A stretch of DNA of 64,000 bases from Symsagittifera roscoffensis (GCF_963678635.1 NC_087068.1:24903311-24967310), one strand, 5' to 3'; counted from the stretch's first letter, positions 35,713 to 48,000 are shown. The notes: generated by a model from the letters alone, not told the origin. Program-made: numbers and translations.

Positions 35713-36244
35713 GCTCGTATCATTTAGCAGGTATCTCAGAGATCCTAAAAGATTTAGAACCTATTCATTATGTTACAACAATCCGCTATAACTCTCCCAT
35801 ATCTCTTCGTTCATTGAATTTAAAATGTTTTCCCCTAAAGCAATCAGTTAAGATAAAAATGAGCTCAAAAACCAAACATTTGTTAGTCTGCGACATCAGC
35901 CAATTAAAAATTGCTCACGCTTTTTCTAGCAACAATTTTTAAAAGAGAGGCGAAGCTGTACTTCTCAAACAGCTTCGCCTCAAACAGCTCGTATCATTTA
36001 GCAGGTATCTCAGAGATCCTAAAAGATTTAGAACCTATTCATTATGTTACAACAATCCGCTATAACTCTCCCATATCTCTTCGTTCATTGAATTTAAAAT
36101 GTTTTCCCCTAAAGCAATCAGTTAAGATAAAAATGAGCTCAAAAACCAAACATTTGTTAGTCTGCGACATCAGCCAATTAAAAATTGCTCACGCTTTTTC
36201 TAGCAACAATTTTTAAAAGAGAGGCGAAGCTGTACTTCTCAAAC
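35713..36244. repeat. Perfect 258-bp tandem duplication
   Basis: 35713-35970 and 35987-36244 appear identical over 258 bp, separated by a 16-bp linker containing CAGCTTCGCCT. That linker is the inverted complement of AGGCGAAGCTG just before it, forming a hairpin at the junction. Either very recent or an assembly artefact. Confidence 0.85.
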
Positions 36245-36344
36245 ACAAGGAACAAAACGGCAAAAAAGCTCCCAAATGGATAAACAATGTGAAATAAAGA
36301 AAAGTAACAGGTAAAAGTAAGTATGGAAAAAGTAAATTTTGCTA

Positions 36345-38640
36345 TCTACCGGAATCAAAGCTCCGACTTAGAGATAAGGAGCCTCTTCTTCTCGCATCTA
36401 CGCCACGATTGCTCGAAAATTTGTTAAGACTAGCTACCAATAACGCAGCAAGAGTAACTGTTAAATTGAAAAGGATATTCAGCAACCAACAAACAAAAAT
36501 TAAATTAATTCAATGCGACAGAATTGAACATCTGAAGTCTCCAGTCCTGACATCTGCGCCCATGACTGCTTAAAAAACTATGGGTCAGCTAAAGCTGGAA
36601 AAATCTGTTCGATAAAACAAGAAAATTTAAGTATTGCAAAAAATAAACCGTAATTTTTCAAAAATGTTTCAAATGTCAAAAATTGGACATTTACAAGTCC
36701 ATAGCTGATTCCTTGTTCAATTTTTTGAAGCAAACATTTTTGCAGGAGATTATTAGAATATCACAATTCGTTAGATATCTTAATTTCAGAATTAACACCG
36801 TCGTTTTTGAGAAATTGAACTAACTCTGGATCAAAATGTCAAAAAAGTCTTTAGTCTAAAGTATATTCCATACCACAATTACGAAAACTCGAACTTAGAT
36901 CTTGTTTTTTGATTGAACCCTTAATCTCAGACTTCGTACCGTGGTTCGTAAAAAAAAGTTTTCTAAAAACGAAGAAAAATTGAAAAAAAAAGACTTTGAA
37001 GTCCAGCATAGCTTTTCTACATACATTAGGGTAGAAACGCTATGCAGCGAACTCTCCCAGGGCTCCTTCTTTCGGTAGAACTCTCCGATTGAACCTCTCA
37101 GATTTGGCAGGATAATTTTCATGAGACTCGAAAGGTTCTGAAAAAAAGCTCAAAATTTCAAAGTCGATTTTTTAATGAGTTCAAACTAATTTTCTTTATA
37201 AAAAAATAGGGCGTAGCTTCTCAAGCAGACAAAATAACGGCAACATTTTCTGTTTATTGACCACTTTTTTTTATCAAACTTGGCAGGTAAGCTGAGAGAA
37301 AAATCAAATTTCCAAAACTTCAAAATTAGAAAATTTGTATGGCTATGTTTTTTGTTCATTCAGTAAGGATTCTAAACAGCGGCTTTTATGGGTGGAAATT
37401 TTATCTGCATTATTTTGCAACGTTTTTTCGAGAATAAGTAAAAATGATTACAAGAAAAAATCAAAATATTAAAAATTGGACAATTTTTGAGGCCATAACG
37501 TTTTGTCTACAAAAACAAGGGCCTAGCAGCTTATGGAAGGGAGATCCCCATGACATGTTAATTTGATTGAACTCTTCACCTCTGAAATGTTTGGGTAAGG
37601 TAAAAAGAGGCTAGTAGAACACGAGGTACCCAAGGTCTTTCCATCACACAGGGTATTTGTATCAGTCATACAGGGTCTTTGAATTGTTCTTCCCACCAAT
37701 TTTGCCAAAATAAAGACGCCAGAGCAAAAACATAAAAACGAGCAAAACAAAAAACAAAAAACATGACCAGGTTTCAGTTCAATTATTGCGCTATGTTTGT
37801 TAATTAAAGAAAACTTGAATAATTGGAAACAGTTTTCAATTTTAGAAAAGTATCAAAAAAGTTTTCGCATATCGATTTTCTTACCTACCATAAAAAACTA
37901 TTCCAAAACAATCATTCATGTAGGAAGTTCAGTCTAATTTCATCCACGATTTTTAACTTGAATGAATCTATTAAATTCCTCTTGAAACAATAGAAAAAAA
38001 AACATTTAAAAATTGCACAAAATGATTCAAAAAACTAGTTTTTTTTTCGATTGAAAAAGGATATCAAAAAACTTTTCAAAAAAAACCTAGAAAATCAGTA
38101 GGAAACAGACCTTTGTGTTTAAAAAATTCCATTCAACAGAAAAATATTACAAAAATTTTACAAATTCCGTTTGAGCGGAAACCAATGATAAGCAAAGAGT
38201 GCCCAGAAAAACCCAGTACACATTAATTAATTCAAAATAAATCTAATCGTTTGATTTAAATTAGGATATCATAAAAGAATAAAGATAACCAATAATGACA
38301 AAAACAAAATTTGCCGCAAAACGATAAATAACGATAAAACCCGAAATTCAAGTCTAACACCCTTTACACGATATAAGCTAGAAAGCAATGAAACAATTCT
38401 GAGCAAAAACTGATAAAGTCAACTACCTACTTGAATTAGTATATCATTGCTCAAAAGATTTTAAATAACGATTGAATTCTTAAAAATGTATTTATTTTAT
38501 AATTTTTGAAGGTGGCTTAACGTTTAAAAACCAGTCGCTCAACAAACAACAACATGGGTTTTGGACAACTCTTTTCTGTGAAACAAAATGTTTTGTTTAT
38601 AAGAAGTTATGTGAGGTAGACTTTTATTGTTTGAAACATT
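36345..38640. other. AT-rich stretch without supported gene
   Basis: A 75-codon minus-strand frame (37523-37750) is hydrophobic at its start and has several cysteines, but it has no clear relative here, no promoter or splice evidence, and is not called. Otherwise only low-complexity DNA. Confidence 0.45.
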
Positions 38641-38649
38641 CACGAAAGA

Positions 38650-39860
38650 ATTAAACACAAAAGCGAAGCGGTGCTTCGCATCACTTGCGATGTAACACAA
38701 GCAAAAACACTGGTGAAAAAAAAATGAAAGAAACTAAGTCTACCAAAAATAAAAAAAATTTTCCTAAATCTCGCCAGAAGTTCTTTTTAGACAAAGGTGC
38801 CAGACATTTGAATATTAAAACAGCAACAGCAAAAAACAACCGACAATCTTTGAGCAGACACAAGTTGGGCAGAAAACAAAATGATAATTATCAAAAAAAA
38901 AATCTTCAATATTTTATGTCCTTTCTGAAGCTACAAGGAATAACACTTGACTTTTATAGCTTCAAAAACAGTTGCTTACAGAAAAAAAACGTGGTAAGAC
39001 AATTAAACTCACAATCTTCGAGCAGACAAAAGTTGAGCCATAAATAAATTAGAAAAAAAAGTAAATATTTCTAATCCCACCTAAAACTACTTCTTTGAAC
39101 AACACTTGCAACTGCAGTGAAAGTTTGCTTGCAGCACCAACTAACTTCGTGATGTAGTAATTAAGGCGACAAAATTTGGGCAGACAAATGAAAGTCGGAC
39201 AATTCAATTTTGAAAAAACTTTGAGCGAAAAATTGTTTGAATTTTCAACTTTTATATTTCAACCGACCTGATTTATTCAAACTAAAAATGTTAATTTTTT
39301 GCTGTTAAGCCGATGATAAATAGTTTGATTAAATTTGATAAACCATTAGCCAAAATCTTTTAGTCCAAATGAAATTAGTAAGAGTAACAAAAGAAAAACA
39401 AATTAGCAGTCAGGGTTAGCAAAATTAAGAACTAAAGAAAATAATCAACGACATTTGAAACTAAGCTAAAACTGCTTAAAGCGCAAAAAAATTCGTGGTG
39501 TGGCAAGTAAGCTGACAATTCATAAGCCGACAATCAAAAAAACTGCTTGAACTTTCAACTTTTTTAAATTCAAACGACCTGATTTACTCAAACTAAAAAT
39601 CTTCATTTTTTACTGTTGAGCCGATGCAAAATAATTTGACTAAATCGACAAATCATAAGCCGAAATCATTAAGCCCGAAAGAAATTACTAAGAGTAAAAA
39701 AGGGAAAAAAATTACCAGTCAGGTTAAGCAAAATTAGGAACTAAAGGAATTAATCAACGACACTTGAAACTAAGATAAAGTTGCCTAACGCGCAAAAGAA
39801 AATTCTTGGTGCGGCAAGTAAGCTGACAAGTCATAAGTCGACTAACAATAGTCAATTTTG
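38650..39860. repeat. Tandem repeat with 0.31-0.35 kb units
   Basis: The marker GGCAAGTAAGCTGACA occurs at 39502 and 39813, with a diverged version (GTAGTAATTAAGGCGACA) at 39155. Other shared blocks are ACCGACCTGATTTA.TCAAAC (as AACGACC in one copy), CTGTT(A/G)AGCCGATG and AATCAACGACA. A related piece, GATGTGGCAACTAAGCCGACA, lies at 47350 inside the mL53 intron. Non-coding. Confidence 0.65.
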
Positions 39861-41210
39861 CCGGAAAATGCAATTTTATACACAGAAAAAAAAGAAAAAG
39901 AAAACGAAGAACTCATAGTTCAAACAAGCATAATCAGCTGCTGTGTATGTTGGTAGAACAGAATTTTCCAACCTCACTTATTCTAGAAAAAATCACAAAA
40001 AATAAGAAAACTTTCTAAAACCCGAAATAACCATAAAATTTGAAAACCAAAAAATGTCCAAAATTTTCTGAGAGCTTCTTTTAGTACTGGCAATTCAAAT
40101 CACATTTTCGATAGTTCGGATAAATTATTTAGATATTCAGACCAATTCGCACAAATGGTTCGCAGCATAAAATTATAACTAAGTAAATCTAGACAAAAAC
40201 AGAATCATATATAAAAACGAATCAAGAAACGACAACGCCTCCTAAAACTGTCGATTGTTAACATAATTCCGATGTTTATAGAGACAATCCAATCTCAAAA
40301 GGAAAAGCAAATTGTTAGGCAAAAATTAAAATATGACGAGACAGCTCCCTGCGTAACCATGCAAAACTAAACCCTCGGAAAATGCTATATATGTCGAGAT
40401 ACGTGACATCACTTAGTTAGTTTTTGTAGACAAAACATTTCAGTGAGCAGTAAAACAGTGTGATACCTGATAGACCTGATGTGAAAACATAACAAGGTTA
40501 CTACCGTATCTTTTCAGTCCCTGGTTTTTATTCACTCTGAGGCTGCGCTTGAGTGTTTTCACAGTCTTCTGCGCTAGTCTGAAAACCCAGGTGGTGGTTT
40601 TTCTGAGTCTTTTGAGTAGCCTTCGCTTTTCTGATGTTGACTTTGATCTCACCATTTTTCTGCCGTTAGTTGATCTCACCTATTTAGTATCTGGTTAGGC
40701 AGGTTCTCTTTCCCGGCTTGACATTGTTCTTCGAATAATTTTATTATTTACTCGCGGTCATTTCTGTTTATTTATTTTTTTGTTTTTCCTGTTGTTTTTG
40801 ATTTTTCCGAAATTCCTGGTATTTCAAACAAAACTGCACTCTTTCTTGTTTCTCGTTCCTTTTCTCATATTGTGATGGTAGCTTTCAATATTCTTGATTA
40901 TTGTATTGATAGTTTTTTCTCCTTTTTCTTCAATGTTACCTCTTGTGTTTTTTGGCTCGGTGATCCTGCATTGTTCGGCTTTTCTCGTTTTTTGACAGGT
41001 TAAGTCCTCCTCCCGTTTCAGTGTCTTAGGATGTTACAACTATGGGTGCCATGAAAGGGCTACTACGCGTCAACTAGCCTGTAAAAACGTATGTTGCTGG
41101 TGGAAAGAAAATCACAAATAATCAATTGTCAATTCAGCAAAACAGTTGGTTAACATCACAAAAAAACACTCAAATCATTCAAATGGCAAACAAATTTAAA
41201 AAAAATTCAA
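39861..41210. other. No supported gene
   Basis: A 79-codon basic minus-strand frame (40440-40679) has no recognisable domain. The region lies immediately 3' of PRIM1 and may contain its transcript end. Confidence 0.4.
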
Positions 41211-41216
41211 TTTATT
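41211..41216 (-). promoter_or_regulatory. Poly(A) signal of PRIM1
   Basis: AATAAA begins at the base immediately after the PRIM1 TGA on the minus strand. It would give a very short 3' UTR, typical of compact operon genes. Confidence 0.6.
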
Positions 41217-43753
41217 TCAGAAGTCCATCTTCTCATCCAAAACAGGAGCTGTATTGAGTCTATCATCTCTCATTCTCTTCACAAAAACATCAAAATAGTC
41301 GATGTATTTCTTCATCGACGTCAACTTGTACTCGTCTGACCTTTTACTCGTATGCACTTCTAAATTTTCTTTTTCGTTCATCAAATCCTCCTCTTTAAAT
41401 TCCTGTTTCCCAAAAGAGTTCATGTCTTCGTTTAATTGAATCAAGTTCGGAACTGCAAAAGGGTCGAAGCTGTCCAGTTTATCCACATCAATCGGCACAC
41501 ATATATTACTCGTTTTAGGATGCACACAAAACGGACTTTTCAGCAGATGGTTCACCGCAGTCGAGACATTTACATCAAGTCTAGGGTAACAATAATGCAA
41601 CATAATCTCCCAGTCGAGTTTATTGACTCCCTTCATACTACAGGTACTCAAACATTTTTTAATAGATTCCCATTTATTTTTGATGCTCGGATTCTCAATT
41701 ATGGATTTGACCTCGACCTTCATAGTTGCGTCATCAGGCAGGATTCGCATGAAGTCTTGAATCTGTTTTTCTTCTTTGAACAATTTTTGCTCCTCTGCAA
41801 ATCGATTGAAGTGACGATCGATCCAGTATATTGCTTTGTAAATCAACGGAGGCGGATTTGAAGGAAAGAGACTTCTTTTGCCTGAAGAAAGAAATTACAA
41901 ATTACATATTGGCAGAATATCAGACGATACTATTTCTTTCCGCGAACGATGCGCCGAGTCCTCCCCCCCCCCCCAAAAAAAAAAAAAACATGGTTAACAA
42001 TAAAGTTTGGGATAACAACAAGATGAGCCTTCGAACTTCGAAGAAAAAATAGATGGCCTTGAACCTCTTGAATGTCTAGAACAATATATAATTGACAAAT
42101 TTTTCATGAAATCAAATCAATTTGAGAAAATTGGGTCAATACGAAAAGATTTTATTTCGCTGGGTAATCTGATATCAGGCAGAGTAGATAATGGCTGGTC
42201 TCATGTAGTGTAAAGGGTGTCATCTCAAATTACGTGACACTTGCCTGTTCTGTCGACCAGTTTGGGGATGGACAAGTAATCGCAGATGGCACTTCGCACA
42301 CTCTGGTCATACTTGCGCACATCGTTGTCACACACCCAACAATGGATACCTAGAGAAAAACAAACAAAAAGATATAATCAACAGAAAGTCGGAAAAGTGT
42401 CCTACAATCCTTTTTGGATAAAAAAGACCCAATTTGAGAAAACTGGATGAAAAGGTTAATTTTTTATCGGCTGAGAATTCTGGAAATTTAAATCTTTTTT
42501 TGAAACAAGAATACAGTGTTTTTCGCGTCCTTTTCACTTTTTTAATCGGAGAACATAATGTGCCTTCCAGTTAGCACAAATTGGTATTGAATGGAGAATT
42601 TAATATGTAAATAACAGCAGAATACAATGCACTTTACAGGATGATTTCAAAAAAGTAGTCTATGCTGTTGTCTCTAAAAACACTTATCGCACTGATAACG
42701 CTATTAAGTTTCGAAGTCGTTTCAAAACATCTGCAACATCAGAGATATTACAAACATTTAGAAAGTTTCGATGATTAAGCAAAATACAATTAGCACACAT
42801 CCATCAAATCTGCAGAATAACACTCACTCGATCAAATGCGAGACAAACAATCATTTTGCTTCCAAAAAATTGCGCATTTCCCAGGCCAAAAAAAAACAGC
42901 AAAAACTTCGTCTAAACACGTGGCTACCCTGTATGAGCGGAGGAAATAATCATAATTAGCTAATTGTTACCTCGTCTGCCCGAGTAGACCCAAAGGAGAT
43001 GCCGGAACCCAAAGTCATTTCTGAGACATTCGTCTATGAATTTGATTGCAATGGTCATGAGACGCCAGCATTTCAGACATATGTTGGCCTCACTACAGCA
43101 GTACCTAAAAAAGCAATATGATTAACTTAATGCTAGTTAACGTTGGAAAATTAGCTTCAGAAGTTGCTCAGTCCAGCTCCCGAAATATTAACACCAGAAA
43201 CCATCTCTTTTTGTGGACCATCCCTTTCATTAAATATGTACCGATTGGTTGGTTCTTACCAATCGAAGAATTTCTGCACAATTAAATCCCAAGTCCATGT
43301 ACAAAAAAACATAACTCGATCCCAATTCTAAGACGCAGTTTTAGTGTTCTCAAATTATCAGATCAAAAACCAAGCTTTACTTGATGGAAAAAAACGGACT
43401 AATTACCTGACGTCATCGTAATCAGTCATATCGATATCAAACACAAGTTCTTTCTCTAGAGCCCGAAAGCCACCAGGAGGCGCCATTTTGTGATTCTTCG
43501 GTTTCATAGTGTAAAAAGCACCGATATCTATTTTGTGCGGCATACGACGACATATTTCCTTCTCCATTTCCAAGGCAGTTTCAAACGACAAATATCGAAT
43601 GTAGATGTCGTCTTTTAGCGTAAAAGAGAACTCTCGGAAGGAAAAGTATCCGTTCGGTTGTTTCTCGTCTTTTGAGAGCCACTCGAACATTAGCTGATGA
43701 GGAAATAGCCGCTTGTAGTACACAGGCAAAAGTTGAGTAAAATCAGCTGACAT
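41217..43753 (-). CDS. PRIM1: DNA primase small (catalytic) subunit, PRIM1
   Basis: Catalytic subunit of the DNA polymerase alpha-primase complex; it makes the RNA primers for nuclear replication. Four exons can be joined without breaking frame: 43753-43407, 43104-42971, 42349-42245 and 41881-41217, giving 416 residues (human about 420). Catalytic FDIDMTDYDD is at residues 105-114 (Asp106, Asp108), the third metal-binding Asp is in YPRLDVN (about 298), and the zinc site is CC...C..C at 118, 119, 125 and 128. The conserved SGRRGIHCWVCD straddles the exon 2-3 junction, and NHLLKSPF.VHPKT lies near 302-316. Introns 1 and 2 are GT-AG; intron 3 starts GC (AG|GCAAGT). An acceptor (TTTTCAG) lies 5 nt before the ATG and the NAXD stop is about 200 bp upstream, so it reads as the third gene of an operon. 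Confidence 0.96.
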
Positions 43754-43775
43754 TTTTTCTGAAAATAAATGACAA
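43754..43775 (-). promoter_or_regulatory. Candidate trans-splice acceptor of PRIM1
   Basis: The minus strand reads CATTTATTTTCAG followed by AAAAA and the ATG. The AG is at 43760-43759, so only five untranslated bases would remain after splicing. Confidence 0.65.
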
Positions 43776-43883
43776 ATTGACGTCTACTATATCGAACAAT
43801 AGAGTTGTTCTCATAATTTTGTCTGCATTTTGCTCTTTTTACAAGATTTAATTAAGTTTTAGTCGATCTAAACAATCGCTTCG

Positions 43884-43889
43884 TTTATT
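43884..43889 (-). promoter_or_regulatory. Poly(A) signal of NAXD, intercistronic
   Basis: AATAAA on the minus strand, 66 bp after the NAXD stop and about 125 bp before the PRIM1 splice acceptor. This is the spacing expected where 3'-end formation of one operon gene is coupled to trans-splicing of the next. Confidence 0.6.
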
Positions 43890-43955
43890 TCGACATTATT
43901 TAGCCTCGAAAACAAAAACATTTTAGCACCAGTTAACCGATTGATGGCTCAATAA

Positions 43956-44876
43956 TCAAATTTCATACATCTTTGCAAACACTTTTGGTACATTATGGAG
44001 CATATCTGACGCCACCATTGACCGTCCGAATTGCTCAAACGTCTTATGACTTGTAGCTCTCACCAAAGCTGAGGCTGCATAAGCACCTATCATAAATGGA
44101 TCGAACTTAGGCGAAGGATTCGACTGACTGTAACTGTCGGCCCAGTGAACGAAAAGCGAAACAGCTGCTGATAACAAATCACCTTGTCCGCCACACCTCG
44201 AAAGCCCGGCTTCAAAATCACTAGTTTTAATTTCACCTTTACTGTAAATTAGATCTTCGGATCCTTTGAGGAGAATCGAACACCCTCCGAAGAACTCAGA
44301 AACAGTCTTCAAACTATCACACGAGTTCTCATTTTCGTCTATTCCTGCAGCTTTGAGCAGTACTTTAAACTCCATTTTATTCGGCGTTAAAACAACACGT
44401 GGATAATTTGTAAACAGCGAAGGATTTTGAGCAAGCAAATGGATACTATCAGCATCAAAAATTAAAAGCTTGTTTTGTTGCTTCGCAGATTCGACTACCT
44501 TGAGAGCAGCAGTAAAAATAGACGGATCTCTACCTAGTCCAGGTCCAACGACTATTGCATGCAACCTGTTGAACCACTGAGTTGTATCCTCTACTCTACC
44601 TGAATCCAAAGTACTGTGAACTATAATATCTGGACTGTAAGACCTAATCGACGGCGCTATTTCCTTGGTACAAAATATATGAGATAAATCAGCTCCCAGT
44701 CTCAATGCTGTCATGGCTACATAGTAGGGAGCTCCTGAATAATCATGAGAGCCACCAATCACTCCGATTCTTCCACATTGACCTTTGTGAAGTGTTTGTG
44801 TCAGCTTTGGAACACACTTCTTGAAATGCCCCAACATCTCAGATTCGCATTCACTTGTAGTAAGATCAGATGTCAT
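43956..44876 (-). CDS. NAXD: ATP/ADP-dependent (S)-NAD(P)H-hydrate dehydratase, NAXD
   Basis: Repairs hydrated, damaged NADH and NADPH (NADHX, NADPHX) by nucleotide-dependent dehydration, working with the epimerase NAXE. It is a single 306-residue exon with ribokinase-like fold landmarks in order: GRIGVIGGSHDYSGAP (residues 35-50), ALRLGADLSHIFC (about 57-70), VVGPGLGRD (about 110), LLIFDADSIHLL (about 139-150), VVLTPNKMEF (about 161-170), SILLKGSEDLI (about 200) and the nucleotide-binding CGGQGDLLSAAVSLFVHW (about 230-247). No long targeting presequence is present with this start. A TTTCAG acceptor lies 6 nt before the ATG (AG at 44884-44883). A 27-nt upstream exon could extend the protein in frame by 11 residues (see 44883-45039). 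Second gene of the presumptive operon. Confidence 0.95.
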   Translation of the reverse strand: MTSDLTTSECESEMLGHFKKCVPKLTQTLHKGQCGRIGVIGGSHDYSGAPYYVAMTALRLGADLSHIFCTKEIAPSIRSYSPDIIVHSTLDSGRVEDTTQWFNRLHAIVVGPGLGRDPSIFTAALKVVESAKQQNKLLIFDADSIHLLAQNPSLFTNYPRVVLTPNKMEFKVLLKAAGIDENENSCDSLKTVSEFFGGCSILLKGSEDLIYSKGEIKTSDFEAGLSRCGGQGDLLSAAVSLFVHWADSYSQSNPSPKFDPFMIGAYAASALVRATSHKTFEQFGRSMVASDMLHNVPKVFAKMYEI

Positions 44877-44882
44877 AAATAT

Positions 44883-45039
44883 CTGAAACTTTTTTTTCTA
44901 CCTTCATGGTTGTCGCTTTCTTAAGATTTGCGACAATTCATTGCTACGAGATTTTCAGCGCAAGCAACTAGCTTCAAATAAAAACCATATCCCGCCTTTC
45001 AAAATAACTTACCAAAACGAACTTTTGATTGAGCATCAT
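44883..45039 (-). promoter_or_regulatory. NAXD acceptor and possible in-frame mini-exon plus 130-nt intron
   Basis: The minus strand 45039-45013 encodes ATGATG and seven more codons (MMLNQKFVL), followed by a strong donor TTTTG|GTAAGT at 45012. Joining to the AG at 44883 continues in frame through ATA TTT into the NAXD ATG. The alternative is that the AG is a spliced-leader acceptor. mL53's stop is only 31 nt upstream of the first ATG. Confidence 0.4.
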
Positions 45040-45069
45040 GTCAACAAACGCTTATAAAAAACTAAGTTA

Positions 45070-48000
45070 TTAGCGTGCAAACTTTTTCAGTTTTCCAGAT
45101 GATTTCATTAACTCCTCCTCCTGCGCTCGTTTGACAGCTTCGTTTTTAGGCTCAGTGTTCTGAATGAAAAAAGATTGCATTTCTTCGAATCTCAGATGCT
45201 TTCCTAACAAGTTCAGCCTTGTGCCATCTGTGTATTCAATTGAAATGCTCGGTTCACTGTTATCGTTGTGCACCTGAAACATAAAGTGTCAAAAGAAACA
45301 CAATTTCTCCAACTGTACTATATTGGAATCACGTGTCACCAGAAACGCAATGAGAGCTGAGCACAAAAATAGACACTACATGTACACTCTATGTACACAA
45401 TAGACACTACATGTACACTCTTTAAGAGATTATTGAATAGATGGAATAGTGCTATTAATTGTCAAAAAAGGAGAACAATATATCTAATACATAACACCAT
45501 GTGAGAAAAATGAGTTTTGAAATTCAAGTTTAATGTGTTTTGTCCGGATGATTAAATCTGAACTGTATATACAGTCAGGGGCGGATCTAGGATTTTTTCG
45601 AGAGGGGGGCGGATATTCAAAAAAATTTCGAAAATTTTGTCGACCTTTTGTTTTGGTCGACCAAATTGATTTTCTGGAGCTCTCCCAAATGAGTATAAAG
45701 ACCCCATTTTGACCCCATTTCTCAATTTTCTGCTCCACAGGCAAAATTTTGAAAAAACAACAGGTCAAAAAAGACGTTTTTTGGAAAAATTTGAGAAAAA
45801 AACTTTGGTCAAATTTTTTTAGGTCAAATGTAGTATATTTATCCCCCCATCAAATTTGGTATATTCTGGCGCCAAAGGCGCCTTTAGAAAAAACTTAGGG
45901 TCAGGTCAGTCAGCCAAAAATGGATATCTCAAAATAGTACAAAGGGGGACCCTTTGGGTCGGCAGGGGGTCGAATCGTGAGGGAGAAGAGCGTCCCCACC
46001 CTAAAACCGCTGGTGTATACAGTGCTGATTGAAATTATCCGGAAAAAAATTAATTATCTTAGTTTTACATAAACTTTCTCAAATTGGGTTGACTTAAGAT
46101 AAAAAACGATCTAGACAAAACTTGCTTAGAATATCAGCAGAAAAAATATGGTGCGCTTTGTTTTGCAAAAATTGATGATTTTTGGACGTTTGTAGTCAAT
46201 TAAAAATTACGCAAAAACTAAATAGTTGATCATTGACATGATTATATCAAGATCAGCAACTTGAGTAGCCCATCAAACTTTAAGAAGGCTATACTCTCTA
46301 GAAAATTGAGCTCAAAAATGACTTCAAATAAAAAATGCGTGTTTTATGTAGTAAAACTGACCTTTGTTGGCTATCAAACAAAAATACATTAGTTTATCAA
46401 TGCTTTGAAGATTAAACTTTTCTTAAATCTTGTTGAACTACAAAAGAAGCTCATCTTGATATAATAGAGTCAATGATCGACTAAATGATTTTGGCGTAAT
46501 GTTTGATTGACTAAGAACGGCCAAAAAAGATCAACTTAAGGGGTAAAACTTTATGCGTAAACTTTGCAAAACAGGGCAGAATATTATTTCTGCTGATATT
46601 CTCAGCAAATTTTGTCTTCATCGTTTTATCGTTTTCAGCAAAAAACTAATATTCAATTCGAAAAAACGCATTTTAAATTTCAAGTTTAATGCTTTTTGTC
46701 CGGATAATCTAAATCAACACAGAGGCGAAGATGAGCTACGCGCCCCTTGCGATACAAAAGAAAACCACTAAGAAAAAAATCTAAATGGCGAAGAACTAGA
46801 TCAATCAAAATGAATAAGGCTAGTTTTAAAAGAAAAAGATGCCAACACAAAAAAATAGCATCGGAAGAAAAATTACCCAGTAGTAACAAAGCCGAAATTA
46901 AATTAGCAGAAACCATTTAAGCCGAAAAAATCAACAAGACTTTAGACTTTAAAAACTTAATAAGTCACTCTCAACCTCACTTCGCAAACAAAAAACTTTA
47001 TTTTCTCTTCAAACGAAACAGTATGAGGCCACTATGCTGATATAGTATAGGCGAAAACGTATAAAGCTTTAAAAAAGAAGAAAATATGACGGCGAAAATG
47101 TTGTCATGAAAAACTATGAGTTCTATTAATATTTTCAGTATTTTGTGCGATCCAGAGGGGAGCATAAAAAACTATTTCCCTTGAAACAACTCAAAATTAG
47201 GTCTGTAAGCAGATTTGGGCACAATAACGTTTTGAAGCAAAAAAAAAACTAAATATGCGCAGTCAAGCTTAGTAAAAAAACAGAAGTAAATTAAAACACT
47301 ATAAGCAAGTACAATGTAACTTGCGTACAGCAAAAAAAAAGCCATAAAACGATGTGGCAACTAAGCCGACAAAACCAGCAGACAAATCACAATCCGACAA
47401 TTTTTTTGAAACCGAATATTTAAAACGGAAAAAAAACAGGCCCTGACCGATTCAAACCCACTGCCTTTGCAGTCTCAGGTGTATTCATTCACCTCTAGAT
47501 CAAATGAGCCGGAAACGCAAAAAAATTTGAATTAATTATGAACTGAACCTAAATTTATCATTTCTACTTCCTACAAAGTTTGTCTTCCTACAAAACAGTA
47601 CCCGATTGCAAAACCCTTGCTTATCGCAAGGGTAAATACTTTAGGCTATCAAAAGAAGCTCAGTTATCAACTAAAATTTGCTTGGAGAAAACGATTGTGT
47701 CCTATCACTGGCTCTTTCCAACCCTCATCTCTATTACTTTCCATATCGAAGTAGTTAATTTCCCTTCAAACATTTTGCATGATATTCATTCCGCTCAATT
47801 GGTGGTGATCGTTGCTTGTGATGACTATTTTTTCAAATTTGTGATCAAGATGGTGGCGGTTGAATTATTTTAGCCACCGCGATAATTGTTTATTGTGAAA
47901 CGGCTTACTACAACTTAACTTTGTTTAGTTTCGCCAATTTTTTTTTGGTTCTCAGTTAGATAAAGCCATTTGCATAATTCAATTTGCTCACTTGGCTTAA

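Noticed and set aside
37523-37750. Possible small secreted cysteine-containing peptide (75 codons, minus)
   Set aside because: Start region is T-rich low complexity, no relative in the window and no splice or promoter evidence.
40440-40679. Basic 79-codon minus-strand frame just 3' of PRIM1
   Set aside because: No homology recognised; lies after the PRIM1 poly(A) signal and has no acceptor near its start, unlike the operon genes.
41436-41861. 141-codon plus-strand frame
   Set aside because: Complement of PRIM1 exon 4.
47440-47510. tRNA-like sequence on the minus strand (GACTGCAAAGG, GTGGGTTTGAATC)
   Set aside because: B-box-like word is present but the anticodon and T stems cannot be paired; at best a tRNA-derived SINE relic.
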